Assembly (NCBI RefSeq): GCF_000733475.1
Contig: NZ_JPFK01000007.1
Coordinates: forward strand, 616,501 to 680,500
Length of the DNA: 64,000 nucleotides
Direction of reading: 5' to 3'
DNA from: Mangrovimonas yunxiaonensis
Lineage (GTDB): Bacteria; Bacteroidota; Bacteroidia; Flavobacteriales; Flavobacteriaceae
In this document: positions 35,655-45,162 of the stretch, piece after piece
Layout: every line of letters starts with the position of its first letter
Position numbering within the stretch: the stretch's first letter is position 1
The notes under the pieces: model-generated
Databases searched by the model: none
Seen by the model: the letters and a program-made list of their open reading frames with translations, nothing else
Told to the model about the DNA's origin: nothing
Position numbers and translations under genes: made by a program

Positions 35655-36020
35655 ATGAGCAGTAATTTATTCATTCCTAAAACTTGTAAGCATTGCGGTA
35701 ATGCGTTTACAGCACGCACAACAGTTACTAAATACTGTGGTGATACTTGTGCAAAAAGGGCATATAAGGCTCGCAAGCGTCAAGAAAAAATCCAAGCTAC
35801 TCTTACTGAAGATATGCAACAGCAAAAACAAGTTGTTGAAGTTTACAATCCTAATGCTGTAAATAACAAAGATTTTTTAAGCGTTACAGAAGCCTCACAA
35901 CTTATTGGTGTGAGTAGATGGACCATTCAAAGAATGATTCAACAAGGACGTTTAAAAGCAGTTCCTTTTGGTAGAAAGCGTATTGTGGCCAGATGGCAAA
36001 TAGAAAACCTCTTTAATTAA
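35655..36020 (+). CDS. Zinc-ribbon and helix-turn-helix protein (excisionase-like)
   Basis: This 121-aa protein has an N-terminal Cys4-type ribbon (CKHCG...YCGDTC) with a basic stretch, and a C-terminal MerR/excisionase-type HTH (FLSVTEASQLIGVSRWTIQRMIQQGRLKAVPFGRKRIV). The frame is open 32 codons further upstream, but those codons are made of the GCACCAT repeats, so ATG 35655 was chosen. It lies 7 bp before the integrase and is the best candidate for the recombination directionality factor. Confidence 0.82.
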   Translation: MSSNLFIPKTCKHCGNAFTARTTVTKYCGDTCAKRAYKARKRQEKIQATLTEDMQQQKQVVEVYNPNAVNNKDFLSVTEASQLIGVSRWTIQRMIQQGRLKAVPFGRKRIVARWQIENLFN

Positions 36021-36027
36021 TTCCATT

Positions 36028-37122
36028 ATGAAAGTAACATTAAGACAACGCAAGAAGAACGACAAAATAAGCCTGTATTTAGATTACTATCATAAAGGTA
36101 AACGTAAAACCGAATACTTACGCTTATACCTTACACCAAATCCTAAAACCAAAACGGAAAGAGAGGTAAATAGGAAAACGAAGCAACTTGCAGAAACTAT
36201 TTGTGCACAACGACAGATTGAAATTCAAAACGGTATTTATGGCTTTCAAGATATTGAAAAGCTAAAAGGCAGTTTTATTACTTACATCACAGCTTTAGCA
36301 GAAAAGAAAAATACAAGCTCTGGCAACTATGGAAATTGGAATAGTATGCTAAAACATTTAAAAAAGTTTTGTCCAACTGATGTTAGTTTTCAAGACATAG
36401 ACAAATCATTTGTTGAGCGTTTCAAAGAGTATTTAGATAAAGATGCAATAAGTAGAGCAGGTAAAAAACTGTCTCAAAATTCAAAATATTCATATTTCGG
36501 AAAATTTTCAGCAGCATTAAAACAGGCGGTCAAGGATGGTATTTTAAAAGTAAATCCTGCAAATGGTGTTGAATACTTCAAACAAGGCGAACCTCAACGA
36601 GAATTTTTAACGCTTGATGAATTACAAAAAGTAGTTAATACAGAATGTGAACTGCCTATTTTAAAGAATGCTTTTATTTTTTCAGCTTTAACCGGATTAC
36701 GTTGGTCAGATATTGAAAAACTAATATGGTCAGAAATCCAGCACTCTAAAGAAATGGGATATTATATCAGGTTTAGACAAAAGAAAACTAAAGGTGTTGA
36801 AACCTTACCAATATCAGACCAAGCAAGAAATCTATTAGGAGAAAAAGGTAATCCAGATGATAAAGTGTTTGATGGCTTACATTATAGTGCCTGGTCTAAC
36901 TTAAAGCTACAACAATGGATGATGAAAGCAGGTATTACTAAAAATATAACCTTCCATTGCGCGCGCCATACCTACGCTACCTTACAATTAACATTGGGTA
37001 CAGACATATATACAGTATCAAAATTATTAGGTCATAAAGAATTACGCACTACACAGATATATGCTAAAGTAATTGACGATAAAAAGAAAGAAGCTGCTAA
37101 CCGTATTCAACTGGATTTATAA
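36028..37122 (+). CDS. Tyrosine site-specific integrase
   Basis: This 364-aa integrase has an arm-binding N domain (about 1-75), a SAM-like core-binding domain (about 80-175) and a catalytic domain with Arg225 (TGLRWSD), His310-x2-Arg313 (FHCARHTY), His336 (LLGHKEL) and the nucleophile Tyr345 (TTQIYAKV). It would insert the island at the mnmE 3' end. Its stop overlaps the next ATG by one base. Confidence 0.93.
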   Translation: MKVTLRQRKKNDKISLYLDYYHKGKRKTEYLRLYLTPNPKTKTEREVNRKTKQLAETICAQRQIEIQNGIYGFQDIEKLKGSFITYITALAEKKNTSSGNYGNWNSMLKHLKKFCPTDVSFQDIDKSFVERFKEYLDKDAISRAGKKLSQNSKYSYFGKFSAALKQAVKDGILKVNPANGVEYFKQGEPQREFLTLDELQKVVNTECELPILKNAFIFSALTGLRWSDIEKLIWSEIQHSKEMGYYIRFRQKKTKGVETLPISDQARNLLGEKGNPDDKVFDGLHYSAWSNLKLQQWMMKAGITKNITFHCARHTYATLQLTLGTDIYTVSKLLGHKELRTTQIYAKVIDDKKKEAANRIQLDL

Positions 37123-38069
37123 TGAAAGGAAGTGTATTTTCAAGTTTGGTTTCTATAACCAATGGCTTACATAGAGATAATAGACAAAAAAAGGATTTTA
37201 AATACTTATTGTCTGATTTTAATTTGAATCCAAAAGCTAATAACGCAGTTTTTAAAGTAAACTTTAAAAAGCCTTTAAATGCGAAAAAAGAATACTACCA
37301 AAAGCTAATATTTAATGAAACAGAAAATACAGTAGCATCATTTGTAAAGGAATTTCCCAAAAATACAACCACACCAGAAAATAAATACAGCTATACCATT
37401 CTACTTAATAAATTTGATAAGTACTTAAATGACATTGCAGCTTATATCAATAAAAGAGTAATAACAGCAGATTTAAATAATGATGATAATTATATCATAA
37501 ACTACTTAAAAGTGTCTGCTATAAGATTGTATGCTGAACTACAAGAGCAATACGGTCAGTTTTCAGAAAACACAACATTTTCTATTTCAGAAATTGCAGA
37601 AAAATACTTTAATGATGAAACTTTTGATGTTAATGTGATAGAAAAGAGCACCACTAAAAAAGTTGCTACCAAAAAAACATCAAAAACGAAAGCAAAACCA
37701 AAGACTTCTTTCGGATATAAAAGTAATGACACTTCAACTTTGCTAACTGTGCTCAAACTGGTAAATCTAAAAATAGATTTGTTAGATAACCGTACAACTG
37801 TAGAACAGTTGCACGAACTCTTATTAGCAAAAGATTTCACAAATACAGAATCGCAAATTTATCTTCAATGCGAGACGACACAGTTTAGTTACCTTGTAAC
37901 AAAACTTAAACCATTTTTTATTTATTTCAATCCTACGGCAATAGAACGTTCTGGAAAATTTGTTACCAAAACAGGTACGCTATTAAAGGCTAATAATCTT
38001 CACAAAAACAAAGTTCATAACCCAAAAGAAAAGGAAGAAATAGATAAAATTATCCAACAACTGCAATAA
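37122..38069 (+). CDS. Hypothetical island protein coupled to the integrase
   Basis: This 315-aa protein overlaps the integrase stop by 1 bp (TAATG), so it is probably translated with it. It has a helical N-terminal part, a Lys/Thr-rich low-complexity linker (about 176-197, TTKKVATKKTSKTKAKPKT), and a C-terminal domain (about 205-315) with LLTVLKLVNLKIDLLDNRTTVEQLHELL. No catalytic motif is recognised. Position suggests a role in regulating integration or maintenance; this is inference only. Confidence 0.75.
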   Translation: MKGSVFSSLVSITNGLHRDNRQKKDFKYLLSDFNLNPKANNAVFKVNFKKPLNAKKEYYQKLIFNETENTVASFVKEFPKNTTTPENKYSYTILLNKFDKYLNDIAAYINKRVITADLNNDDNYIINYLKVSAIRLYAELQEQYGQFSENTTFSISEIAEKYFNDETFDVNVIEKSTTKKVATKKTSKTKAKPKTSFGYKSNDTSTLLTVLKLVNLKIDLLDNRTTVEQLHELLLAKDFTNTESQIYLQCETTQFSYLVTKLKPFFIYFNPTAIERSGKFVTKTGTLLKANNLHKNKVHNPKEKEEIDKIIQQLQ

Positions 38070-38071
38070 AA

Positions 38072-38102
38072 AACAGTAAGAATAGTAAGAAACCTTACTG
38101 TT
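38072..38102 (+). terminator. Possible terminator of the integrase unit
   Basis: The inverted repeat AACAGTAAG (38072-38080) / CTTACTGTT (38094-38102) has a 13-nt loop, directly after the stop at 38069. The tail is only moderately T-rich. Confidence 0.4.
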
Positions 38103-38181
38103 GTCTTACCCTTGTTTTACACTCTTACTAAAATCGAGAAGCCAATTTTGAACCTTTGTCCTGTTCTTGAAAACCAAGAAT

Positions 38182-38199
38182 GACATTTGGCCAGATGTC
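38182..38199. promoter_or_regulatory. 18-bp near-perfect palindrome, probable operator
   Basis: GACATTTGGCCAGATGTC is a dyad around GGCC with one mismatched pair, 30 bp upstream of the HTH gene at 38230. It is a likely binding site for one of the island's HTH proteins, controlling the replication/mobilisation block. Confidence 0.5.
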
Positions 38200-38229
38200 C
38201 ATTTACTATAAACTAAAATTTTATTAGTT

Positions 38230-38529
38230 ATGGACGAAATATTAGAACGTCTCAAAATTATTGAACAGCACGTTTTAGACAGAAACATTATTGTAAAAAA
38301 CGTATTGAGCTTCAACGAAGCGTGTAAGTTTTTGGAATTATCACAATCCCATTTATACAAACTTACAAGTACAGGAACCATTCCACATTATAAACCGAAT
38401 GGAAAGAAAATTTATTTTAACAGAGTCGAATTAGAAGAATGGTTATTAAGTAACCGTGTTGATTCACAAGATGAAATCGAACAGCAAGCTGCCGATTACC
38501 TAATTAAGAAAGGAGCGGTGAAGTTATGA
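38230..38529 (+). CDS. Helix-turn-helix (excisionase-like) protein 1 of the mobilisation block
   Basis: This 99-aa protein has a short coiled coil and a HTH_17-type domain (VLSFNEACKFLELSQSHLYKLTSTGTIPHYKPNGKKIYFNRVELEEWLLS). Such proteins precede BT4734/DUF3987 genes in many Bacteroidota elements. Its stop overlaps the next start by 4 bp. Confidence 0.85.
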   Translation: MDEILERLKIIEQHVLDRNIIVKNVLSFNEACKFLELSQSHLYKLTSTGTIPHYKPNGKKIYFNRVELEEWLLSNRVDSQDEIEQQAADYLIKKGAVKL

Positions 38530-38822
38530 CTGAAATAATCGATTTAATCTTGGCACTCTCGCAAGATATCAAGGACTTAAAAGCACGTATCGAATTGTTG
38601 CGACAATCGAGAGCAGAAGTATTAAAGGATACGTGGATAGACAATCAAGATGTATTGCAGACTTTACATATTAGTAAGCGTACGTTGCAAACTTTAAGAA
38701 CCAATGGCACTTTGCCTTACAGCAAAGTAAAAGGTAAATTTTACTATAGAGTTGCTGACATAGAGCAATTGCTTCAAGATAACTACTACAACCATAATTT
38801 CAAGCAAGATGGAAATAAGTAG
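38526..38822 (+). CDS. Helix-turn-helix protein 2 of the mobilisation block
   Basis: This 98-aa protein has the same architecture as its neighbour: an N-terminal helix, then an HTH (DVLQTLHISKRTLQTLRTNGTLPYSKVKGKFYYRVADIEQLL). It overlaps the upstream gene by 4 bp and the downstream gene by 14 bp, so all are one translational unit. It probably binds the element's own DNA. Confidence 0.83.
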   Translation: MTEIIDLILALSQDIKDLKARIELLRQSRAEVLKDTWIDNQDVLQTLHISKRTLQTLRTNGTLPYSKVKGKFYYRVADIEQLLQDNYYNHNFKQDGNK

Positions 38823-39717
38823 AGAAGCAATTTTAGACAAAACACATTATGGCTTAAAGATTTATGCCTATGTGTTAAGACAGTATTATCCTGATACAAC
38901 AGTCCTTTCCGTAAAAGTAAGGGACTGCGGGATAACTCGTAACCCATTTAATGGTGGAAAAGAAACTTTACGGATTCATATTGATGGAGTGATTGCAACC
39001 CATAGAGATACCGAACTAAAAACCTTTAACGGTGATGTATTTGAATTTGCCAAATATCATTTTAAAACTATTGATGAAGCTGATTTATTGCAGAAAATAA
39101 ATGAAGCAGTACATCTGAATTTAGAAATCAAAGAAAATGACGAGTTAGAATGGTTAAACGAACCAGACGATACCTGGTATGCTTACTGTAGCTTTTTCAA
39201 AGCACCTGTTCGTAATGTATTTCCTGCGGAAACATTGCGACTGCATCAAATATTTGCATTAATCACAAGTGATAAATACAAAAGGATTACTGAAGAATTA
39301 AGAGCAATTACCAATGTAAAAGAAGCACGTAAATTCAAAGCAAATCGCTTTGATTACGTAACACTTTCAGGAATATTTGAAAAACGAGGCGATAAAAATT
39401 TGCTAAAGCATTCTAATTTATTAACCATTGATTTTGACCATTTAGAGAATCTACAAGAGTTAAGAACACAGCTCTTAAATGATGAATATTTTGAAACCGA
39501 AATGCTATTCATATCACCATCTGGTGATGGTTTAAAATGGATTATTAGAATAGATGTTTCAGAAGTATCACATTCAGAATATTTCACAGCAGTAGCAAAT
39601 TACATTAAACACAATTATAACATTGAGGTTGACCAGTCAGGTAAAGACGTTTCCAGAGCGTGTTTTTTACCATATGACCCAACAGCCTTTCTACATAAAA
39701 GACATCAAGCATTATGA
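38809..39717 (+). CDS. BT4734/BF3469-family protein (VirE N-terminal-like domain)
   Basis: This 302-aa protein has the characteristic central region LLTIDFDHLENLQELRTQLLNDEYFETEMLFISPSGDGLKWIIRID, which resembles a primase-polymerase palm with the acidic DFDH pair. It pairs with the DUF3987 protein that overlaps it by 4 bp; together they form a common replication/mobilisation module of Bacteroidota elements. The biochemical role is not established. Confidence 0.85.
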   Translation: MEISREAILDKTHYGLKIYAYVLRQYYPDTTVLSVKVRDCGITRNPFNGGKETLRIHIDGVIATHRDTELKTFNGDVFEFAKYHFKTIDEADLLQKINEAVHLNLEIKENDELEWLNEPDDTWYAYCSFFKAPVRNVFPAETLRLHQIFALITSDKYKRITEELRAITNVKEARKFKANRFDYVTLSGIFEKRGDKNLLKHSNLLTIDFDHLENLQELRTQLLNDEYFETEMLFISPSGDGLKWIIRIDVSEVSHSEYFTAVANYIKHNYNIEVDQSGKDVSRACFLPYDPTAFLHKRHQAL

Positions 39718-41465
39718 CAAAAATATTTAACCCAAAAGATTGGTTAGAAGTTCCTAAAGAGCAACCTCAACCAAAAAGCAACACGGCAACAACTAATGTT
39801 GTTGCTGTTGCTGATAACGACATTGAATCCTACATTTCAGCAATCGAGCAATCAGGTTTGGACATAACAGGAAACTATGCAACTTGGAGAGATTTAGGTT
39901 TTGCTTTAGCTGAAGAATATGGAGAAACAGGAAGAGATTATTTCCACCGAATAAGCAAAAACTATGCGGGCTATGATTCAAAAGAATGTGATGAACAATT
40001 CAACAAATGCTTAAATGCAAAAGGACACGGAATTACTATTGCTACCTTTTACCATAACGCACATCAATCAGGTATCAAACCGACCAAACAACAGTACAAC
40101 AACGAAGTTGCAACAAACGTTGCAACTATTGTTGATACACCCAACCAAGCAATGCCAACAATACCGGATGAGGTATTTAATACCTTACCGCAGTTTTTAC
40201 AACAAGTTGTAAATCCAGCGAGCAGTCAAGAGGAAAAGGACATTTTGTTATTAGGCGCATTAACAGCATTTAGTGCGTGCTTTCCTAAACTCTTCGGAAT
40301 CTATGACCAACGTAAAGTGTTTTGTAATTTATATCTATTTGTTACAGCACCTGCATCTGCAGGTAAAGGAAGACTTAACCAAATTAAAAATTTGGTAGAA
40401 CCTGTTCACAAGTTAAAACGGGAACAAGCCAAAGTATTAAAACAGCAATTTCAAGCAGAAACTGCTACTTACAATATGAACAAAGGCAAAGATGAAAACT
40501 TGGAAAAACCGAGTAAACCACCAGAACGAATGCTGTTTATTCCTGCTAACAATAGTGTAACAGGCGTATATCAATTAATTTCTGATAATGATGGTAGAGG
40601 ATTAATTTTTGAAACCGAAGGAGATACATTAGCACAAGCCTTTAAAAGCGATTATGGTAATTATTCCGATGGATTTCGTAAAGCCTTTCATCACGAAACC
40701 ATAAGCTATTATCGTAGAACCGATAGAGAATATGTAGATATTGAGAAACCGTGTTTATCAACAGTATTATCAGGGACACCAAAACAAGTGGCAACCTTAA
40801 TACCCAATGCCGAAAATGGCTTGTTCAGTCGCTTTATGTTCTACTATATGAATATCAAACCAACTTGGAAAAACGTGTTTCAAAATAGCAATAAAGTAGG
40901 TTTAGACGATTACTACAACCAATTGGGTAGCGAGTTTTTAGAACTGTACAAAACCCTGAAAAACAATCCAGAGATTGAAATACGGTTAACTACAACCCAA
41001 CAACAGCAATTCAATACGTTTTTTGAATCTTTACAGACCAAATACATCAACCTACAACCCGAAGAGTACATTGCAACAATAAGACGTTTAGGTTTAATTG
41101 CGTTTAGGATAATGATGCTATTTACAGCCTTTCGCATTATGGAAGATGGCGATGTAAACACAACTAAAGAATGTGAGGATATAGATTTTGAAAACGCACT
41201 AACCATAATTTCAATTTTAGTGAAGCACAGTAGTAAAGTCTTTAATGATTTACCTATTGAGCAAAAAGCAACAAAACGTTTAAATAGAAAAGAACGCTTT
41301 TTAGAGAGTTTACCAAAGCAATTTAACAGACAGGAGTATTTAGATTTAGCTACAAATCAGAGCATCCCACACAAAACCGCAGAAGGCTATATGACTAAAT
41401 TTGTTGATGCAGGATTAATACACAGAGAAGCCCACAACAACTATTCAAATCCTGCAAAGATATAG
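39714..41465 (+). CDS. DUF3987 protein with PriCT-2-like N domain (helicase-like)
   Basis: In this 583-aa protein, residues about 35-115 resemble the primase C-terminal 2 domain (GNYATWRDLGFALAEEYGETGRDYFHRIS). The rest is DUF3987, with a P-loop-like APASAGKG at about 212-219 and an acidic segment GLIFETEGDTLAQ in a Walker B-like place. A winged-helix-like C terminus (RQEYLDLATNQSIPHKTAEGYM) is present. It probably unwinds or primes the element's DNA. Confidence 0.85.
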   Translation: MTKIFNPKDWLEVPKEQPQPKSNTATTNVVAVADNDIESYISAIEQSGLDITGNYATWRDLGFALAEEYGETGRDYFHRISKNYAGYDSKECDEQFNKCLNAKGHGITIATFYHNAHQSGIKPTKQQYNNEVATNVATIVDTPNQAMPTIPDEVFNTLPQFLQQVVNPASSQEEKDILLLGALTAFSACFPKLFGIYDQRKVFCNLYLFVTAPASAGKGRLNQIKNLVEPVHKLKREQAKVLKQQFQAETATYNMNKGKDENLEKPSKPPERMLFIPANNSVTGVYQLISDNDGRGLIFETEGDTLAQAFKSDYGNYSDGFRKAFHHETISYYRRTDREYVDIEKPCLSTVLSGTPKQVATLIPNAENGLFSRFMFYYMNIKPTWKNVFQNSNKVGLDDYYNQLGSEFLELYKTLKNNPEIEIRLTTTQQQQFNTFFESLQTKYINLQPEEYIATIRRLGLIAFRIMMLFTAFRIMEDGDVNTTKECEDIDFENALTIISILVKHSSKVFNDLPIEQKATKRLNRKERFLESLPKQFNRQEYLDLATNQSIPHKTAEGYMTKFVDAGLIHREAHNNYSNPAKI

Positions 41466-41596
41466 TTAAGGATTTCGAGGATTTAAGGATATGATTAAAT
41501 GGATTTCCTCAAATCCTCAACTTCCTCATTACCTGTTAATAACTGTTTATATCTTTTTACTTTCCTTTTGTTTCCTTTTCTTAAATTAGACAAATA

Positions 41597-41608
41597 TTGA
41601 CAAGTCAA
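41597..41608. promoter_or_regulatory. Small palindrome before the Xre gene, possible controller box
   Basis: TTGACAAGTCAA is a perfect dyad (TTGAC / GTCAA, 2-bp centre) 12 bp upstream of the Xre ATG. It resembles GAC...GTC controller-protein boxes of restriction-modification systems and may also include the -33 TTG. Confidence 0.45.
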
Positions 41609-41620
41609 AATATCTCTAAA

Positions 41621-41926
41621 ATGACATTTGGTAATTATATAAGGAAGTTAAGGGAAGAAAAGCAACTATTACTGCGTGAGGTTGCCTCTCAAATGAACAT
41701 TGATACCGCCTTATTAAGTAAAATTGAACGTGGTACACGTATGGCCCGAAAGGAACAGGTGGAAGATTTAGCAAAGGCATTAAACAAAAGTGAAAGTGAT
41801 TTACTAAAGTTTTGGATGGCTGATAAAATTGTCAATATGCTTAAAGATGAATCCAACAGTACGGAAATCCTCAAAAAAGTAGAAGAAGAAATTAAGAACT
41901 TAACCAACAAAAACCAGCAGCTTTAA
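41621..41926 (+). CDS. Xre-family regulator, controller-like, of the restriction-modification gene
   Basis: This 101-aa protein has an N-terminal HTH (YIRKLREEKQLLLREVASQMNIDTALLSKIERGTR) and a short helical tail. A TTG-initiated extension to 41597 would run through the palindrome, so ATG 41621 was chosen. The stop TAA at 41924-41926 is directly followed by the ATG of the type IIG enzyme with no gap. Placement and size are those of a C protein that delays restriction until the host is methylated. Confidence 0.88.
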   Translation: MTFGNYIRKLREEKQLLLREVASQMNIDTALLSKIERGTRMARKEQVEDLAKALNKSESDLLKFWMADKIVNMLKDESNSTEILKKVEEEIKNLTNKNQQL

Positions 41927-44900
41927 ATGGCATTATTTCAAACATCAGTAATAAAAACATATCTGGCGCAACAAGATAATTCAGTTGTAGAGCGTGCCTA
42001 TAAAAAATATACCAAGTATTTTCACAATGCTACCATTCAAGAGAATATTAAAAACTCTAAAGAAGAACAGTACCAGGCAAAGTTTCTGGATGAGCTGTTT
42101 GTCAATGTCTTGGGTTATACGCTAAATCCAAAGCCTGATTTTAATATCACTACCGAGTTTAAAAACCAAAAAGGCGCAGGTAAAGCAGATGGAGCTATTT
42201 TAAAGGAAGCTAAAGCAATTGGCGTAATTGAACTAAAGGGAACCAATACCAAAGATTTAGAAAGCATCCGTAAACAGGCGTTCGATTATAAAGCCAATCA
42301 AAAAGGCTGTGTGTATGTCATTACATCCAATTTTGAGAAGTTGAGGTTTTACATCAACGACGCTACCGAGTTTTTGGAGTTCAATCTCTTTCAATTAGCA
42401 CCCGAAGAATTTGCTTTAATGTACCTGTGCTTACAAAAGGATAACATTCTTAACAATCTACCGCTAACTATAAAAGAAGCATCTTTAGTTGAAGAAGACA
42501 AGATTACCAAACAGTTTTACAACGACTATTCCGTATTTAAACGCGAACTCTTTAGAGACCTCGTAAAACGAAATGCCAAACGCATTAAAATGGATGCTGT
42601 CATTGCGAGCGAAGCGCGGCAATCTCTTGAAGAGAACAACGCGAATGAGAATAAAGCACTCGAAAAAAACGTAAAATTATCCCTATTCAAAAAATCACAG
42701 AAACTCATAGACCGTTTTCTGTTCATTTTCTTTGCCGAAGATAGAGACCTCTTACCACCAAACTCAACCATCCAAATTCTCGACAAGTGGAAAGCCGATA
42801 TCGATTTTGGTGACGAACGTCCATTATATGGATTGTTCAAACAATACTTTCACTTTCTCGACCAAGGCAGAAAAGGCACAACCTCAAGAGCCGAAATATA
42901 TGCCTACAATGGCGGATTGTTTAAACCGGATGCCATTCTCGATAGTTTAGAGATTGATGATGATTTGCTGTACAAACACACTTATAAACTCGCTAAATAC
43001 GATTTTAGCAGTCAAGTAGATGTCAATATTTTAGGGCACATCTTTGAAAACTCACTTAACGAAATAGAAAGTGTTAATGCCGAAATTGAAGGTGGCGAGT
43101 TCGATAAGCAAAAGAGCAAGCGTAAAAAAGATGGCGTGTTCTACACACCAAAATACATTACCAAATACATTGTAGAAAATACCGTTGGTAAACTTTGCCA
43201 AGAGAAAAAAGACCAATTAGGTTTTAAGGAAGAAGCATATTTCGAAATAAAAAAGGGGACACACCAAAACACCAAAAAGCAATTATTAGAGGTTTTAGAT
43301 AATTACAGAGCGTGGTTACTACAAATCACTATATGCGACCCAGCTTGTGGCTCTGGAGCATTCTTAAACCAAGCATTAGATTTTCTTATTAAAGAACACC
43401 GTTACATCGATGAGCTAAAAGCAAAAGTATTGGGTGGTGGCCTTATATTAAGCGATATAGAAAACACCATTTTAGAAAACAATATTTATGGGGTTGACCT
43501 TAACGAAGAATCTGTAGAAATTGCTAAACTATCGCTTTGGTTACGTACCGCACAACCACGACGAAAACTAAACGATTTAAGCAACAATATTAAATGTGGT
43601 AACTCATTAATTGATAGCAAAAACGTAGCAGGAGATAAAGCCTTTAATTGGCAACAAGAATTTCCACAGATTTTTGATAAAGGTGGTTTTGATGTGATTA
43701 TTGGGAATCCGCCTTATGTTAGACAAGAATTGTTTAAGGATATTAAACCATATTTAGAAAAGCATTATAAATGCTATAATAGTATTGCCGATTTATACAC
43801 TTATTTTATTGAAAAAGGGATTAATTTAATGAATGAAAGAGGACTATTTTCATTCATTTTACCAAACAAGTTTTTAAAAGCCACTTATGGTAAACAAATA
43901 CGAAAAGTGATTAAGGAAGAATCCAATTTAGAATTACTTTTTGATTTTGATGATTACCCTGTTTTTGCAGATGCTACTACCTATCCAATTATCTATGTCT
44001 TAAACAATAATAAAGAAGATAACAAAAAGTCGTTTGTGTATTCTGAGATCAATAAAAGAACAAGTAGCTCTGACCCCATAAATACGCTTGAAACTAATAA
44101 AGTTATTGTTCCTTATGAATCATTAACTGAAGATATGTGGAACTTTATTGATGTAACTTCATTTGAAATATTAAACAAATTAGCAAACGATTCCATTGAA
44201 TTAGGTAAATATGTCAACAAGAAAATTTATAGAGGTTTAACAACTGGCAGAAATGAAGCGTTTATAGTTGATGGAGAAAAGCGAAAAGAATTAATAGCTA
44301 AAAACTCTAAAAATGCTGAAAGAATTAAAGTTTTAGCAACAGGAAAAGAAGTAAAAAGAAATCATTTTAATTTTCAAGATAAATACTTGTTGTTTACTGG
44401 GTATGATGATGATATACCAAATCTATATCCTGATATCCAAGAAGAGTTAGATAACTACAAGGATGCTTTAATAAAAAGATATGACCAAGGCGAAAATTAT
44501 TGGAATTTAAGAGCGTGTGCATACTATGAAGAAATGCAACAACCAAAAATAATCTATCCAAGAATTAACAATAGAGGTAATTTTTATTTTGATGAAAAAG
44601 GAGAAGTTTTCTTGTTGGACAATAACTTTTTTATCTCAACAGATTCTAAAGCATTATTAGCTCTTTTAAATTCCAAATTGGTGTATTTCTATTTAAAGAA
44701 TGTTTGTACAACATTACAAGGTGGTTTTTATGATTTTAGAAGAGATAAAATAACAACCATACCAATTTCCAACAAGTTTAAAGATATTGGTTCCGAATTA
44801 TCGAAATTAAGCAATAATCTAATTGAACTAAATGATAGTAGTAATAAGGTCCAAGATTCCTTTAGAAAATATTTCTGTATCAAATTTAATTTAGAAAAGT

Positions 44901-45160
44901 TATCAGGAAAACTTGAAAACTGGCACGAGTTAGACTTTGCAGACTTTATAAAAGAACTCAACAAAGCCATTAAAAAAGCAGGTGGCACACCGCTTACCAA
45001 AAAAGACGAGTTTGAGTGGTTAGAACTCTTCGAGGATAACAAGAAAAAAGCCCAAGAGTTACAAACCCAAATCACCCAAACAGAAAAAACAATTGATACT
45101 ATGGTGTACGATTTATATGGCTTAACAGAGGAAGAACGAGATATTGTAGAAAATAGTTAG
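41927..45160 (+). CDS. Type IIG (Eco57I-like) restriction enzyme-adenine methyltransferase
   Basis: This single 1077-aa chain combines cleavage, methylation and recognition. The nuclease (about 30-200) shows Asp88 and E102-L-K104 of a PD-(D/E)xK site. The gamma-type N6-adenine methylase has motif I DPACGSGAF (471-479) and catalytic NPPY (594-597). A target-recognition domain follows (about 760-1010), then a C-terminal coiled coil. Residues about 225-235 (VIASEARQSLE) are encoded by a REP-like palindrome inserted in frame between nuclease and methylase parts. The recognition sequence cannot be read from sequence. Confidence 0.92.
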   Translation: MALFQTSVIKTYLAQQDNSVVERAYKKYTKYFHNATIQENIKNSKEEQYQAKFLDELFVNVLGYTLNPKPDFNITTEFKNQKGAGKADGAILKEAKAIGVIELKGTNTKDLESIRKQAFDYKANQKGCVYVITSNFEKLRFYINDATEFLEFNLFQLAPEEFALMYLCLQKDNILNNLPLTIKEASLVEEDKITKQFYNDYSVFKRELFRDLVKRNAKRIKMDAVIASEARQSLEENNANENKALEKNVKLSLFKKSQKLIDRFLFIFFAEDRDLLPPNSTIQILDKWKADIDFGDERPLYGLFKQYFHFLDQGRKGTTSRAEIYAYNGGLFKPDAILDSLEIDDDLLYKHTYKLAKYDFSSQVDVNILGHIFENSLNEIESVNAEIEGGEFDKQKSKRKKDGVFYTPKYITKYIVENTVGKLCQEKKDQLGFKEEAYFEIKKGTHQNTKKQLLEVLDNYRAWLLQITICDPACGSGAFLNQALDFLIKEHRYIDELKAKVLGGGLILSDIENTILENNIYGVDLNEESVEIAKLSLWLRTAQPRRKLNDLSNNIKCGNSLIDSKNVAGDKAFNWQQEFPQIFDKGGFDVIIGNPPYVRQELFKDIKPYLEKHYKCYNSIADLYTYFIEKGINLMNERGLFSFILPNKFLKATYGKQIRKVIKEESNLELLFDFDDYPVFADATTYPIIYVLNNNKEDNKKSFVYSEINKRTSSSDPINTLETNKVIVPYESLTEDMWNFIDVTSFEILNKLANDSIELGKYVNKKIYRGLTTGRNEAFIVDGEKRKELIAKNSKNAERIKVLATGKEVKRNHFNFQDKYLLFTGYDDDIPNLYPDIQEELDNYKDALIKRYDQGENYWNLRACAYYEEMQQPKIIYPRINNRGNFYFDEKGEVFLLDNNFFISTDSKALLALLNSKLVYFYLKNVCTTLQGGFYDFRRDKITTIPISNKFKDIGSELSKLSNNLIELNDSSNKVQDSFRKYFCIKFNLEKLSGKLENWHELDFADFIKELNKAIKKAGGTPLTKKDEFEWLELFEDNKKKAQELQTQITQTEKTIDTMVYDLYGLTEEERDIVENS
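42598..42628 (+). repeat. REP-like palindromic element inside the type IIG gene
   Basis: The segment begins TGTCATTGCGAGCGAAGCG and ends GGCAATCTCTT; ATTGC and GCAAT form the outer dyad. It is 31 bp, translated in frame, and is one of three related copies in the island (others at 45886 and 60331). Confidence 0.7.
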
Positions 45161-45162
45161 TA

